The notes beneath the pieces were generated by a model. It was given only the letters and a program-made list of their open reading frames with translations, searched no databases and was not told the DNA's origin. Below are positions 1 to 10,500 of a DNA stretch of 16,628 bases, in pieces. Positions within the stretch are counted from its first letter, which is position 1. Each line of letters begins with the position of its first letter. The stretch is from Usnea hakonensis (lineage: Eukaryota; Ascomycota; Lecanoromycetes; Lecanorales; Parmeliaceae), in the NCBI GenBank assembly GCA_013423325.1, contig BLJB01000167.1:1-16628 (forward strand), given 5' to 3'. Both the position numbers and the translations under genes were made by a program.

Positions 1-176
1 TAGTCGAAGGTAGTATATAGACTTAAAATAGTAGAGATAAGTAGGAGTACGATAAGGTTTTTTTACCCTAGTAGTAGTGATACTATAAAGGTTTCCCTTA
101 TATTATTGCTATAGAGCTTCCCGTAATTATCTTTCACATAGTTAGATAGACACGAGTATGAATTCCAATCCAATCC
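1..176 (+). mobile_element. 3' end and tail of a RIP-mutated LINE (LINE A)
   Basis: No protein is readable here. The stretch ends in a short tandem tail, aattccaatccaatccaat, at about 158-176. Its body resembles the 3' end of LINE B near 14420-14565 in order and spacing: a block like aaggttttt...ccct, then cccgtaatta(t/c)ctttc, then a repeat tail (aaattcaaattca in LINE B). I read it as the 3' untranslated end of a + strand LINE whose body lies left of the window. The similarity was judged by eye on low-complexity AT-rich DNA, so the family link is moderate. Confidence 0.5.
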
Positions 177-1675
177 AATATATTTTTAAAATATATTTTA
201 GATATTTATTCTAGATTATTTCTAGTTATCTTCTTAATATCTTTATTACTTTTTATATACTCGCTAAATTATACTAGATAGCTATCGCGTATATTATTAT
301 TAATTAAATAATAATCTAGTATATTATATATACTTAGTTTAAAGTTATTCTCTATATCGAGGCTACTATTATTAATAGTATAAAGTATTAGAATATTATC
401 TTAATCTTTATCTTTTTAAAGTAAAGGCCCTATCTTAATTTTTTATCTATATATAGATCTAATATTTATATATTATCTTTTAATTCTATAATAATTATTT
501 TTAGATTTATTATAACTTTTATATTAAAGCGCTTTAGTTTTTTAATAAGATAGATTAGCTTATATTTCTTAGGGGTAAAAATTACTCTATATATTTTTAT
601 TTACTTTAGATATATCTTATAAATTATTTTAAATATTATATAGTTAGCTTTTATACTCTTTTTATATATTAATAAATAAATATTATTAATAAAGTTATTA
701 ATTTAGAAATTTAGTCTTAGCTTTAAGTACTTTTTAATAAGCGATATATTAAAGAATAAAAATAATATAAAGAATATTAAGAACCTCTATAGAATCTTTA
801 TCTCTATTAGTTCTATCTTACTTATTTTTTATCTTAATATTATTAATATTACTCTTTTTATGAGAAAGCTTAATATCTAGTTTACTATTTAAAGGGGGAC
901 TCTCTTAGATTTAAAATCATAAAGAAGCTATTTATAGAATATATTATTAAATATCTCTATTATATCTAAAGAGAGTAGACTAGTTATATACTATTTACTA
1001 CTACCCTATACTATATATATTATATTAACTATTATTTTTAAAGTTATTTTAATAGACTAGTCTTTCTATATATCTATCTATTTTAGGAGAAAGAGATTAT
1101 ATTTCTCTATATAATTATTAAGTCTTTTAATTATAATTATTTTTAGAGCTTTCCCTAGCGTACTTAATAAGATAATTAACTAGTATAACTTTAATTCCGA
1201 GTAGTTATCTTTATCCGATTTATAAAGAACTATTATATTAGCGATTTTAAACTTTTTTAGATAGTAATCTAGATTTATATATATTTAGAAGAGTCTAGTA
1301 AGCTATAGAAAAGTCTTATTAATAATTAATTTTAAAAATCTATTTAATATTTTATTTATCTTTAAGACCTTATTCTATTTTAGATAAAAGATTATTATTT
1401 TAACCTTTTTTTCTATTAACTCTATAGTTATCTTTATTAGGTTTAGATAGATTATATCCTTAATATTAATAAGATCTATTTATAAGGGTAGTAGAAAGAA
1501 GGTCTTTTAAAATATAATAATTTTATCTTTAAATAATTCTATCGGATCGACTTCCCTATCTTTAAGCGCTAGGAACTTAGGTAGTAGCTTTAGATTTATA
1601 CTACTCTATCTAGTCTACTTAGCTAGCCCCTAGATTCCCTTCTATAACTCTTCTACTTCGTGGACTCCTCGCCTA
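177..1675 (-). pseudogene. LINE (Tad1-like) ORF2 reverse transcriptase, RIP-degraded, truncated (LINE C)
   Basis: Read on the minus strand with stops treated as lost Gln/Trp/Arg, this stretch follows a fungal non-LTR reverse transcriptase from linker to thumb. A linker containing RRGVHEVEEL lies at about 1645-1675. The fingers segment, like YKSDKDNYSELKLY, is at about 1175-1230, followed by a STLGKAL block at about 1120-1165. A polymerase box reading FINNIYLLIY (family FVDD) is at about 665-700. A segment like TPKKYKLIYL near 565-585 and LYIDKKLR near 435-460 follow. The frame runs to about 180 and stops there without an RNase H domain. The endonuclease and ORF1 are absent; 5' truncation is normal for LINEs. 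It abuts gypsy2 at about 1675 and the tail of LINE A at about 176. It carries many stops and cannot be functional. Confidence 0.7.
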
Positions 1676-3112
1676 AAGATTATTAAAAGATATATCTACT
1701 AAAAGTAACTAAAGGCGTATATATTTATTAAAGTTTAAACTATTAGAGTTTATAATAAAAGAAGAGTAAAGCTTTATTAATTTATAAAAAATATTTAGTA
1801 AATCTTTTATATTAGTCTATTTCGATCCTTTATAAATATTATAAATTAATTTAGATACTTTAAAAGAATCTAGCTTTAAAGTTATAATTTTCTATATTAA
1901 AGATAACGCTATTATAAAAAATAATAAATAATTATTAAGAATATTAATAGAGCTAATTATATTTCTTTTTAGAGTACTAATAAAGATTAAATAAAATTAT
2001 TAGTCTATAGAGCTTAAGATAGCTAGTTTTATATAGACTATAAAAAAGGTTCACTATATAGTAGAATTATTATAATATCTAATAATTATTTAAATTAATT
2101 ATTCTATTATTTTTAATATTATATATTAATCTTCTATTATATCTATCTAATCTATTTTACGTACAAATATTAGACTTATATATATATCTTAATTTCTATA
2201 TTAATTTAGACATAAAGTTAGATATAAGCTAGAAAAAGAGTATATAATCCTTTATATACTATTATAATTTATTATAGTAAATACTATACTTCCGCTCTCT
2301 AAAGACTATTTAGAACTAGATATACTATATATATATATAATATAAATAATTAATTATAGTAATATTTATAATTATTTATCTATTTAAGTTTAAATAAATA
2401 ATACTTTTTGTAATTAATTAGTTAAAGGCTATTATAAGGATCTAAAATAGACTAAAGTTATTAAGATCCTTAATAATAAGGCTTCTATAGAGCGTAAGTT
2501 TAAATTTAAATCTAATAAGGTTACTACCCTTCCTTTTATTTATAATAGTAATAATAAAATTTTCTATATTAATAAATTTACTAGTCTATAGTAGTTATAT
2601 ATATTTAAGCCTCTAGTAAAAGATATCTTTAATATTACTTATAAAGATAACTATTTAGAATTCGAAAAATACTATAAGATACTAATAAGATTATAGTATA
2701 TCTATAGTCTAATATATTAATTATAATAATATATAAAATACTATTTATAATATTTAATATTATAGACTTATTATTATTACCTTTATAGAGGTCTCTAATT
2801 AATCTAGAGTTTTATAGTACTCTTTTATATCCTTACTCTTAATTTTATTTTTAGTTTATCTATAACTATAAAAGGTTTTAATACTCTCTTTATAATAATA
2901 GATAAGTTTATTAGAAGGATTATATATATTATTAATAAATTAATATAGATTATAGTAGAGTAGGCTATAATATTACTAGATTAACTTAATATAGCGGACT
3001 AGATGTTATTAAAGATATTAAGATATTATTAATAAACTATAATTTAAAGTTTTTTATACTATAGAAAGCCTTATTCTATTATCTTAATATAAGATTACTA
3101 TACTTAATAATA
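1676..3112 (+). pseudogene. Ty3/gypsy pol fragment: RT end, RNase H and integrase core, left half of gypsy2
   Basis: The + strand, with RIP stops ignored, reads as gypsy pol. A connection domain with YFDP lies near 1818-1830. RNase H begins with LDTLKESSF (family DASKE.GF) at about 1851-1877, has IELKIA near 2010 (family TELEVA), and ends with a YKLEKEYII motif (family YKPGKEHII) near 2220-2245. A zinc-binding region with YKDNYLEF is near 2640-2665. The integrase core begins near 2841, where LNFIFSL replaces family LDFIFSL, so the first catalytic Asp reads Asn. IIDKF near 2895-2915 is intact. The second Asp block reads INYN near 3030. The frame shifts once between about 2860 and 3030. The fragment breaks at 3112 inside the motif that normally reads YSTAYHPQTDG, and resumes at 14567. 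Its 5' part (gag, protease, RT) is absent; LINE C lies there. Confidence 0.75.
3100..3112. repeat. 13-bp target-site duplication, left copy (LINE B)
   Basis: The sequence atacttaataata occurs here and again at 14566-14578. Both copies encode the same integrase codons (tac tta ata ata, family YSTA). Deleting everything from 3113 to 14578 joins gypsy2 in frame, with tac at 3101 and at 14567 being the same codon. A duplication of this length is usual for target-primed LINE insertion. Confidence 0.8.
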
Positions 3113-4173
3113 GAAAGATATCTATTAGTAGTGGGATTGAAAATAAAGTATAATAACTAGCACGAAGAGAAGCCTTTTACATTAGGTAGAGAACTAGAAG
3201 AAGAAGATATACTACTAGATATAGATATAATAGGGACTACTACTACCCCTAAAGGGGTAGAGTATACTAATATAGAAATAGAATAAGACGCGGCTACCGC
3301 GTTTATAATATTAATAATATAGATAGGGAGCCTAGAAGAAGTACTTTAAATATTTAAGATCCTATTCGAACCTATACTAGATAAATACCGAGTAACGGGA
3401 AACGCGTTAATTAATATTATATAAGTACTCGTAGAAGGATAGAGTTAAAAAATTATAAAGCTACGCGCGGAGCTATAATAAGAGAAAGAAAAGTAGATAA
3501 GATAATATAAAAAGAAATAAATAAGAAGCTAGATAAATATACTAATATATTAAAATAGCTTAACTACTAAATAGAGCTAAGGAAACCTATTTAAAATATT
3601 TAGAGAGGGCCCCTCTAGCGCTATAGTCTATACGATCTAACTAGAGGATTCGAGAAAACGAAGATAGCTCCTAATACGAGTTAGAAATAAGAAGAAAAGT
3701 AAGAGTATAGAAGAAATAGTAGAAAAGATTCTAAGAGAACTAAAGAATATATAAATATAAGGAGAAAAAGTTAAATAATTAAAGATAGTATACTATCTTT
3801 ATAATAGCGACCTTCTAATCTAGATAACTATAATAGACGTAAAAGAAGATTTAGAGAAGGATATATTCTAGCTTATAGAGAAATATATATTAACTAGTAT
3901 TATATAAAAGGTATACCTAGTAATAGTATATAATATTAGAGTTAATAGAGTAGATACTAGTACGTAGCTAAAAATAAAGAGGAGGATTAAATAGAATAAC
4001 TAGAAAATATACTCGAAATTTAAGATTATAGAAATTAGATAGTTATCTAATAGCTATAAGATAAAAAAGTACTTATTATTAATACTAAACCTTTTAACCC
4101 TAGAGATAGTAGATACTCTAATATTTAACGGACTTATTAAAGTAAAAAAAATAAAAGTAGTAGAGAGATTTAA
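3113..4173 (+). pseudogene. LINE ORF1, N-terminal part, RIP-degraded (LINE B)
   Basis: The frame whose codons start at positions such as 4166 and 4169 reads continuously once stops are taken as RIP products. The N-terminal third is acidic, then charged and probably coiled-coil around 3430-3560. The last third carries a segment resembling fungal LINE ORF1 proteins: YYLYNSDLLI at about 3790-3820, a KEDLEKD block near 3841-3862, VYNIRVNRVD near 3930-3957, and IVDTLIFNGLIK followed by VVERF at about 4108-4171. In Tad1-like LINEs this region leads straight into CCHC zinc knuckles, and those lie on the far side of gypsy1 at 13860. ORF1 proteins of this kind bind element RNA. No start codon is evident; RIP would turn ATG into ATA. 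The 5' part (3113-3420) keeps more G+C than the rest. Confidence 0.7.
4169..4173. repeat. 5-bp target-site duplication of gypsy1, left copy (imperfect)
   Basis: The five bases left of the 5' LTR are tttaa and the five right of the 3' LTR (13833-13837) are tataa. They differ by one T/A transversion, which RIP does not explain. Support comes from the LINE ORF1 frame: 4169 and 13833 are both codon starts, so removing the element with one copy of the 5 bp restores an open ORF1 running into the zinc knuckles. Confidence 0.65.
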
Positions 4174-4335
4174 TGTCACGGCACCATTGCCAGTGTGACC
4201 ATTGCCAAGGCACTAGTGGTAGTGCCGCACATTAGTTAGTGCCGCAGCACTTAGACAGATTTCTAGGTAGCATTAATTCAGACTTTTTGATACACTCCAC
4301 TTTCGTTCATAGATCATAACGCAGAGGCCATAACA
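4174..4335 (+). repeat. 5' LTR of gypsy1 (162 bp)
   Basis: The LTR starts tgtcacggca and ends ccataaca, the expected TG...CA ends. It matches 13671-13832 over its full length with eight differences, all at CpA/TpG sites. It contains two 10-bp direct repeats of accattgcca (4183-4192, 4198-4207) and two of tagtgccgca (4220-4229, 4237-4246). A hairpin has arms ggcacta and tagtgcc around a 4-base loop (4209-4226). No clear TATA box is visible. The LTR is short for a gypsy element but within the known range. Confidence 0.92.
4209..4226. promoter_or_regulatory. LTR hairpin with 7-bp arms
   Basis: Arms ggcacta (4209-4215) and tagtgcc (4220-4226) flank the loop gtgg. The same hairpin is intact in the 3' LTR at 13706-13723. 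A second smaller one, gtgc-cgca-gcac, lies at 4239-4250. They could act in the LTR RNA (R region folding or 3' end formation) or as a protein site; no role can be read from the sequence. Confidence 0.5.
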
Positions 4336-4337
4336 TA

Positions 4338-4355
4338 TGGTACCAACACCTGTCT
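4338..4355 (+). other. Candidate primer-binding site
   Basis: Two bases after the LTR end the sequence tggtaccaacacctgtc begins with TGG, the complement of the tRNA 3' CCA, as expected for a minus-strand primer site. I could not match it confidently to a particular tRNA. A match of 12 or more bases to a tRNA 3' end of the host genome would confirm it. Confidence 0.5.
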
Positions 4356-4765
4356 TTGACCACCATTGATTAGCCATTAACGACCAGGACTCCCTCCACC
4401 AGACGCAAGTCACTAGTCCTTCGCTTCCGCTACCACACTATTATTAATACTAAGACTTATATCTTACTATACGATACGCCTTACTTACTTACCTTATTTT
4501 ACTCGCCTCACTACGGCAATCTACTACTCTACACTACTACTTTCAGTTACTAAGTTACTATCATTAATATATAACTATAGTCAGATCACTTATTCACTTT
4601 TATTCAATCTATATCATTCACTTTTTTACCATTATTGCGGCAATTACCAAAGTTGCCAGTACACCTTCCAAATTAGGACGCAATCTAAGCGCCCTTAGCG
4701 TACGGCAGGATCCACCTACTTTATTAACGTATTTTTAACAATTTTTTTTTCTGCCTCATCTTCAA
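4356..4765 (+). other. Leader (5' untranslated region) of gypsy1
   Basis: About 400 bases precede the gag frame. They are pyrimidine-rich and keep more CpA and TpG than the rest of the element, for example cagttac, ccagtac and attgcggcaa. I see no gene. An in-frame stop at 4736-4738 and a T tract at 4741-4750 lie just before the gag frame opens. Confidence 0.6.
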
Positions 4766-4999
4766 TTGCTCTATACCACACCAAATTATTTAGTTCACTC
4801 ACTACCTCACTTCAAACTGGCTCCATTACTGCCATCCGAATCAGTCCGTACCGCCTACCAGATTTTTAACTTCTACAAAGCCACCGGTAACCGCACTTAC
4901 GATATTTCCATTAACGTTCTTTATACAATTAAGTTCATTATCTATAATTACCAGAGACCGGCCAGAGACAGGTCCACCTCTAGTACTAGGTAATCCCAT

Positions 5000-6040
5000 A
5001 CTTCTTCTGCGGACCCACCTAGCTTTCCTTTTACTTGGGCTACAGATACACTATCGTTCAAGAAAGCAGCCAAAGAATTTACGGAAAGAATAATTACCTA
5101 CCACAAAAATCCAGAGGTACTTCAGTACGTCGCTGAAAGACGAGTACCACTCCAACGGTCCTTAGAAAAACATCCTAATCCACTACCGAAATCTCGCTTA
5201 CCTACCGACGTTCCACTACCTACTACTAAAGGCCGTAATCCTACCGCAGTAGACATACCACTCCCAGAATCTCTAGTACTTCGGCCATTTCTATTACTTC
5301 AGCCTCTTAAGAGTAATCATCGATAACCACCAAAAATAGCTCCCACGTTCTTAACGGATCAACGGGAAAAGATAGCCGCAATCATTGCCCAAGCAATGGC
5401 CATCGTAAATCAAAACCCTCCGTAGCCTCAAAATCAGAATCGCCCCCCCGCGGTACCGTAATTTCGCCCCCGGGATGTCGATTATTTCGACCCCGACTCT
5501 ACCGCAAAGCCTATTAAAGTAAAAGATATACATAATATCTACTATAACGTATTCAGCTTTACTAACAGATTAAGAGTCAAGGTAATATCAATAGACGAAG
5601 CAATCCTACGGTAGAATATCGAGTCCTACTTACTAGGTACCGCAGATAATTAGTATACTAACCAATTAACATATCTTAGCCAACTAGGTTTACGCAATAC
5701 TACAGACGGCGTTAAAGAATAGTATAACACACTAGAAGCCCGATTTCGAGATTCTCCAGGTATATCACTAATACTGCTGGAATCTATCCGATACTTAGTC
5801 AACGACGCACGAGATAGGAAAGATCCTGCCGATTACGTCTCCAGCATTATACTAAATAGAAAAAATACCGGACTTATAATAACGGAGTAATCCCAAGTTA
5901 TAATAGCCTACGAGCATATTAATAGCGAGCTTCGATATAACCTACCCCGTCCTACGTCTAGCTTAATAGTATCTAGTCTCTTGGAAGAGTTACGGTATTA
6001 AAAGGACATCTAGTTTAACCTTTATACGCCTAAACTTATA
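5000..6040 (+). other. Gag/capsid region of gypsy1
   Basis: The N-terminal part contains FTWATDTLSFKKAAKEF near 5031-5081 and a Pro/Gln-rich linker near 5400-5450. From about 5549 a helical capsid-like segment runs VFSFTNRLR, then LLGTAD near 5630-5648, ARFRDSPG near 5738-5762 and a conserved-looking ADYVSSI near 5828-5848. This is the arrangement of fungal gypsy Gag proteins, which assemble the particle. Stops interrupt it at several codons, for example at 5888 and 5999. I recognise the family type rather than a specific named element. Confidence 0.65.
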
Positions 6041-6540
6041 TCAGTACCTGCAGGTCGAGAATAGCGGTAATTTCAGAATGATAGTACCTAATAACGTCAA
6101 ACACGAAATTACTAGCCCCAAAGTTAACCGTAGCCGCAACGTTATTAGTTTTAGCCGTAACAAAGTTAACGATACTAGTTATAGCAAAGTCAATTTTAAC
6201 CATAAAAAGAATATCAATTCCAACTATACTAATACTAGTTCCAACCGTAGAAGGAATACCAATTCCAACCGTAGTATAAGGACAACCGCTATCAATTTCA
6301 GCCGCAGAGCCAATCTCAGCCGCAGCAAGGTCAGTTCCAATATGAATAACGAGGTCGTGAATGGCAACGCCCTTATAAAGGCAATAACCCATATAACAAC
6401 CGGCCATTCAATCCTTACAATTACCAGAATTATAATAATAACCAATAATAGGCATAGCAATAGCCGTCATCCTCGTAACCACCGCAGAAACTGCTCGGGC
6501 CTAGCAATCGTCCCCTACTGCTGATCACCGACGGAAACGC
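6040..6540 (+). repeat. Gln/Pro/Tyr-rich low-complexity stretch of gag
   Basis: In the gag-pol frame the sequence repeats units such as YQFQPQ, with many Gln codons now TAA or TAG. The underlying DNA repeats caattccaaccgtag-like units near 6205-6270. Towards 6350-6440 it becomes Asn/Tyr/Pro-rich. It occupies the place where many gypsy Gag proteins have a CCHC zinc knuckle, and no knuckle is visible in it. Open frames on both strands here are by-products of this repetition. Confidence 0.65.
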
Positions 6541-6850
6541 AGACGTATCTCCTAGCACAAACTAATAGTCGAATCAGAATCAGAATAATGCTAGCAATAA
6601 AAATCCATTCCGTTCAAATAGACGTCCATATTACCCTAAGGCTTACCAATATAGACCTGACGAGGATAGGCCAAGAGATAATCAAGAAGAATATAAGGCC
6701 TACGAAGACGTATTTTACGACACTACGGCACCCAATTAGGCAGACAATGAACGCCATTAGGATCTAGATAATAGTCCACTAGTAGACGAGCAAGCTGAAA
6801 ACAACCCTCAAGATAGCACGGTAGAAGTATACTTCCTTACCGAACTATTT

Positions 6851-6940
6851 CATTTATACCGCTGCCGCTACTATAGTATAGATTTTAGCTCCAACAACCT
6901 ATTATATAAACACATCCGGATAGCCTATAAGAGGCGTGCC
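6851..6940 (+). other. C2H2/C2HC-like zinc finger between gag and protease
   Basis: In the pol frame the segment reads C-R-Y-Y (6863-6874), then Phe at 6884, a Ser-Ser-Asn-Asn-Leu-Leu run, Tyr-Lys-His and a Tyr four residues after the His. With TAT taken back to TGT or CAT this fits C-x2-C-x3-F-x5-L-x2-H-x4-(C/H), a classical finger spacing and not a retroviral CCHC knuckle. The second Cys and the last ligand are lost to TGT/CAT-to-TAT changes. It may serve in nucleic-acid binding. Confidence 0.6.
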
Positions 6941-7084
6941 GCAGTTAAGACACGTATATAGGAAACCCTATAGTTACCTCCACTAGATACGGTCCTTTAG
7001 GAAAAGCCTCCCGAAACGAGTATAGCTTTCTATACGTCTAATATTATTAAGTCTAACGTAACGGATATCAATAATAAAGGCTAT

Positions 7085-7480
7085 ACCTTTAGAGGTTATA
7101 GGTTCGTAATCGTAATTATAATATTCTTCCTAGCCGGTTAAGGTTACGAATTATACTTCGATACCAGCTATATAATAAACCTTATCGATCGCAAGTTCCT
7201 ACTTGAAATTTGCCCGGGCATATACATTAAAAAGATAGTATCCCTAATGACCGTTAGGGGTATTGGAGTAAAGACGTATGACGCGAGTGAGTATATACGA
7301 CTAAAGATATATCTACCTAGTAAAAATGGTCTCGGTATAGCCGTCATTAAATGAGAATTCTACGTGGTTAATGACCTCGCTACTAAAGTACTTATTAGTA
7401 TTGATATTATTAAGCTAGAAGGAATCGTACTCGACGTTATAAAAAATCTTATGACCATTACTTTATACCGCAATATGCAA
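7085..7480 (+). other. Aspartic protease domain of gypsy1 (active site mutated)
   Basis: The catalytic motif reads FDTS at 7157-7168 where the family has DTG; GGC to AGC is a G-to-A change. Downstream lie LIDRKFLLE (about 7190-7210), TVRGIG near 7250-7270 and ISIDIIK near 7398-7418, matching the flap and the ILG-like end of gypsy proteases. The domain would release Gag and the enzymes from the polyprotein. Loss of the active-site Gly, plus stop codons, disables it. Confidence 0.7.
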
Positions 7481-8214
7481 GTCGAGATTATATCTACTAG
7501 CTATTAGCTATAAGCTAGTACGATAGTATATAGTACTAAGAGAATGACTATCCCTCCTTATTTAAATGTTACCGTTCTAATTTCGGGTCTAAAGAAGTAT
7601 AGCCTTAAGCTCCCAGAAGATAGGGATCTTATTTTCGAGCCGTAAAAATTAGATCACCTATTAATTTATACTTATGTCGTTAACTATAATACGTTAGAGA
7701 TTTTTGTAAGAAACGATATAGATAATCTAGTTCTACTGCCGCAAAAAGTAAAATTAGGCCTTATTTCTAATTACGAGGCCGCAGGGTGCTTTACGATCAA
7801 TACCACCTACTATAATTTGGCCTTAAAGGTACCTAGACGCGAGAAAAGACAGAATTAGATCAAATCTAGACTACGGAAACTTGTTACTATAGTAGCGGCG
7901 TTCTTAGCGGTAGTAATAGCATCCGCTACCCCTACTAAAGAAGTTTACGTAACTGGAGTCACCCTATATAGAAATGCGATAGTAAGAGCGTTATTAGCTT
8001 CTACTATCGCTAAGTTTCCCTTACTATAGACGGATACTAGAAGCGTCCAGAATATCCCTTCGGAAGAATAGATAGATATACCCCTCGTCGATAACTGGCG
8101 AGATCTCTATAAGCCAGGATAGGTATACATATATACTCTCGGTAATAAAGACAGATCCGTTATTGACGCAGAGTTCGACAAGCTTCATTTATAAGGACGT
8201 CTAGAATAGACTAC

Positions 8215-8960
8215 ATCAGTAACACCGTTTTCGTTCCTATATTTTATGGTTTAGAAACAGATACTAGAGGGAGACAAAAAGGGTCGTATCGTCGTGGATA
8301 TAAGGGCCCTCAATAAAATTATAATGCCCGACATATATCCTATACTATTACAAAATGATATTCTAGCGGCAATTAAAGACGCAATATTTATTTTAATAGT
8401 CGACGCTACCAGTTTCTTTTACTAATAGTAGGTTAATCCATCTTATTAATATAGATTTATCGTTTCTTCCTATCGTGGGCAGGAATTGTTCCGTGTCCTA
8501 ATTATGGGCTACCGCAACTCTCCGGCCTACGTTCAGCGGATAATTAATAGGATTCTGCGCCCCTTTCGATCCTTTTGCCGTGCGTACGTGGATGATATCG
8601 TCATATTTTTAGTATTACTCGACGAATATATCGATTATCTAAGGAAAGTCTTTGCCGTATTATCCATATTTAATATATATCTATCTCCAAAGAAGTCCTT
8701 CCTAGGATACCCAACAGTATAACTTCTAGGTCAAAAAGTCAATGCCTTAGGCCTTACCACAGCTAATGAAAAGCTTACCGCAATAGCTAATTTGGCTTTT
8801 CCAAGGAATTTGGGACAACTAGAAAAATACTTAGGACTTACGGGATATCTATATTAATATATCCCCTATTACGTAGCTATCGCTAAACCGCTCCAAGAAC
8901 GGAAAACCTTTCTCAACAACCGCAACAGGATATAGGGTACTAATACTTACCGAAAGGTCT
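8215..8960 (+). other. Reverse transcriptase domain of gypsy1
   Basis: The motifs appear in order: VTPFSF (about 8219-8236), GRIVVDIRALNK (about 8282-8317), the first catalytic Asp in VDA (gac at 8402), MGYRNSPAYVQR (8504-8539), YVDDIVIF (8585-8608) and SPKKSFLGYP (about 8681-8713). The thumb region with LGLTGYL near 8828-8850 follows. All three catalytic Asp residues are retained. Stops occur at several Trp/Gln positions, for example in the FFYQW-like block near 8420. The only open piece, 8486-8722, is a remnant between two such stops and not a gene by itself. Confidence 0.88.
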
Positions 8961-9039
8961 AGGGAACTACTTTACTAATACCGACGCCAAGCGAGCTTAA
9001 CGTATTCTATTAACTATAAAAGGAATTTATATACCCTAG

Positions 9040-9490
9040 AATTTTATATTACTTCGACGAGAAAAAATAGCTCTATATAGACCTCGACGCTAATAAAGAA
9101 TTCGGGTTCAGAGCGATAGTTTATTATAGCGTCTTAGACTAAGAATTACTAACGTAAAAAGCCTAATAGCTAATCTTGTTCCTTAGTAGGCTCCTATCTA
9201 ACGCTAAAATAAAATACTAGCCGACCGAGCTTAAGGTCGCCGGTCTAGTCTAGGTAGTTAAAAAAGTTCGGTATATAATCGAAGCGGTAGTAAAGATAAC
9301 GATTATTTATACTAACTACTCCGCTACCCTTAGGATCGTCCGATAGAGTAGTTTAAATACCACGTTAACTAAGAAACTTAATCTACGTCTTATCCGTATG
9401 TCAGAATATTTATAGTATTTCCGTATCGACCTCAGATATAAGCCCGGAAAAAATAATATAGTTCCTAACGTACTTTCTCGATTAGCTAGC
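9040..9490 (+). other. RNase H domain of gypsy1 (catalytic Asp lost)
   Basis: YIDLDANKEFGF starts near 9074, with the first Asp at 9086. The Glu of TELKVAG is near 9226-9246. A Thr-Asn-Tyr-Ser-Ala block at 9311-9325 replaces Thr-Asp-His-Ser-Ala. The end reads RIDLRYKPGKNN near 9422-9457. The Asp-to-Asn change at 9314 is GAC to AAC, a RIP-type transition, and removes a metal ligand. The domain would degrade RNA in RNA:DNA hybrids during reverse transcription. Confidence 0.8.
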
Positions 9491-9699
9491 CGGTCAGTAT
9501 ATCGCCCTAAGACTAACTCTATCCTCGACGAGATTAACGCTTTCTATATAGATATGTTCCTAGTTAGCCTAATTATAATGTCTAATACTTTCCGCAAACG
9601 ACTTAAGGAAGGATACCAGAATAAGCCTAGATAGAAGAGACTTCTTAATATAGTAGTAGCTAACGCAAAACTAAAGGACAACGCTACCGCATTACTATA

Positions 9700-10500
9700 T
9701 AAGTTAATTAATAGATTACTATACTTCGCCGATCCCGATAGAGGCCTTAGACTTTGTATCCTAACGCCGACAATAGAGAAAGAAGTTTTTTAACTTACTT
9801 ATAACGAATTAGGCTATCCCGGTTACTCACGCATATATAAAAGGTTAACGTAGGGCCTATATTTTCATAAAATATCAAAAAAGCTACACGACTTCATTAG
9901 GTACTATTCAGTATGCTAGCACAATTAAACTCCCCGGCATAGACCCTACGGATCCCTCCAACCTATTTACTGTCTATCAAGGCCTTTCTATACGTTATAT
10001 ATTAATTTTATCCTAGCCTTACCTCTAACTATAGTAGGAGAGGATTACATCATAACTATAACCGATAAATTCTCTAAGGCTATTATACTTATACCTAGCA
10101 AATCAATATTCACAGCAACGGAATGGGTAATAAAGCTCCTAGACAAGTTGGCTAAGATTAACTAGGGATTACCGAGGGCGCTAATATCTGACTAAGACCG
10201 CAAGTTTATTAGCGAGCTATAGCAAGCTATTTTTGCCGCATTAAAAGTCGACCTACTTTACTCCGTAGCGTACTATCCCTAAACGGATAGTGCGTTAGAA
10301 AGGTCGAACTAGACGGTAGAAATTATAATATACTACTATATCGCAACTTTAGACGATATTATACTATAGCCAATACTACTACCCCGTATATCCGTAGCTC
10401 TTAATAATTTAATTAAGTACTCGTCTACGGTACTTATACCCACTAAGATACTTTATAGTTTCCGCATAAGGGAAGCTTTAGATCTATTAACACCCAACGA
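9700..10500 (+). other. Integrase zinc-binding and catalytic core of gypsy1
   Basis: The zinc-binding region near 9800-9945 reads NELGYPGYSR and later a YYSVC..HN block, with His and Cys ligands changed to Tyr. The core begins with INFILALP near 10001-10024, where the first catalytic Asp is now Asn (aat at 10004). IISDxDRKFIS-like sequence follows, with the second Asp kept (gac at 10190). SALERSN carries the catalytic Glu (gaa at 10298). The enzyme would insert the cDNA into the genome. With the first Asp lost and stops present it is inactive. Confidence 0.85.

Noticed and set aside
1..4173. Host genes, tRNAs or non-coding RNAs in the AT-rich left part
   Set aside because: All of it can be assigned to mutated LINE or gypsy sequence, and no tRNA-like fold or conserved box was seen by eye.
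4766..4993. A separate 75-residue protein
   Set aside because: It is in phase with gag and ends at a TAA that is probably a mutated CAA; it is better read as the N-terminal part of gag.
5351..5533. Minus-strand open frame of 60 codons
   Set aside because: It lies opposite the gag linker and capsid start and has no recognisable features.
6036..6524. Overlapping open frames on both strands (6036-6407 and 6224-6460 minus, 6078-6524 plus)
   Set aside because: They are shadows of the Gln/Pro-rich gag repeat. The gag frame in phase with capsid and protease is a different one.
8486..8722. Open frame with YVDD as a stand-alone gene
   Set aside because: It is the segment between two RIP stops inside the long pol frame; the RT motifs continue on both sides in the same phase.
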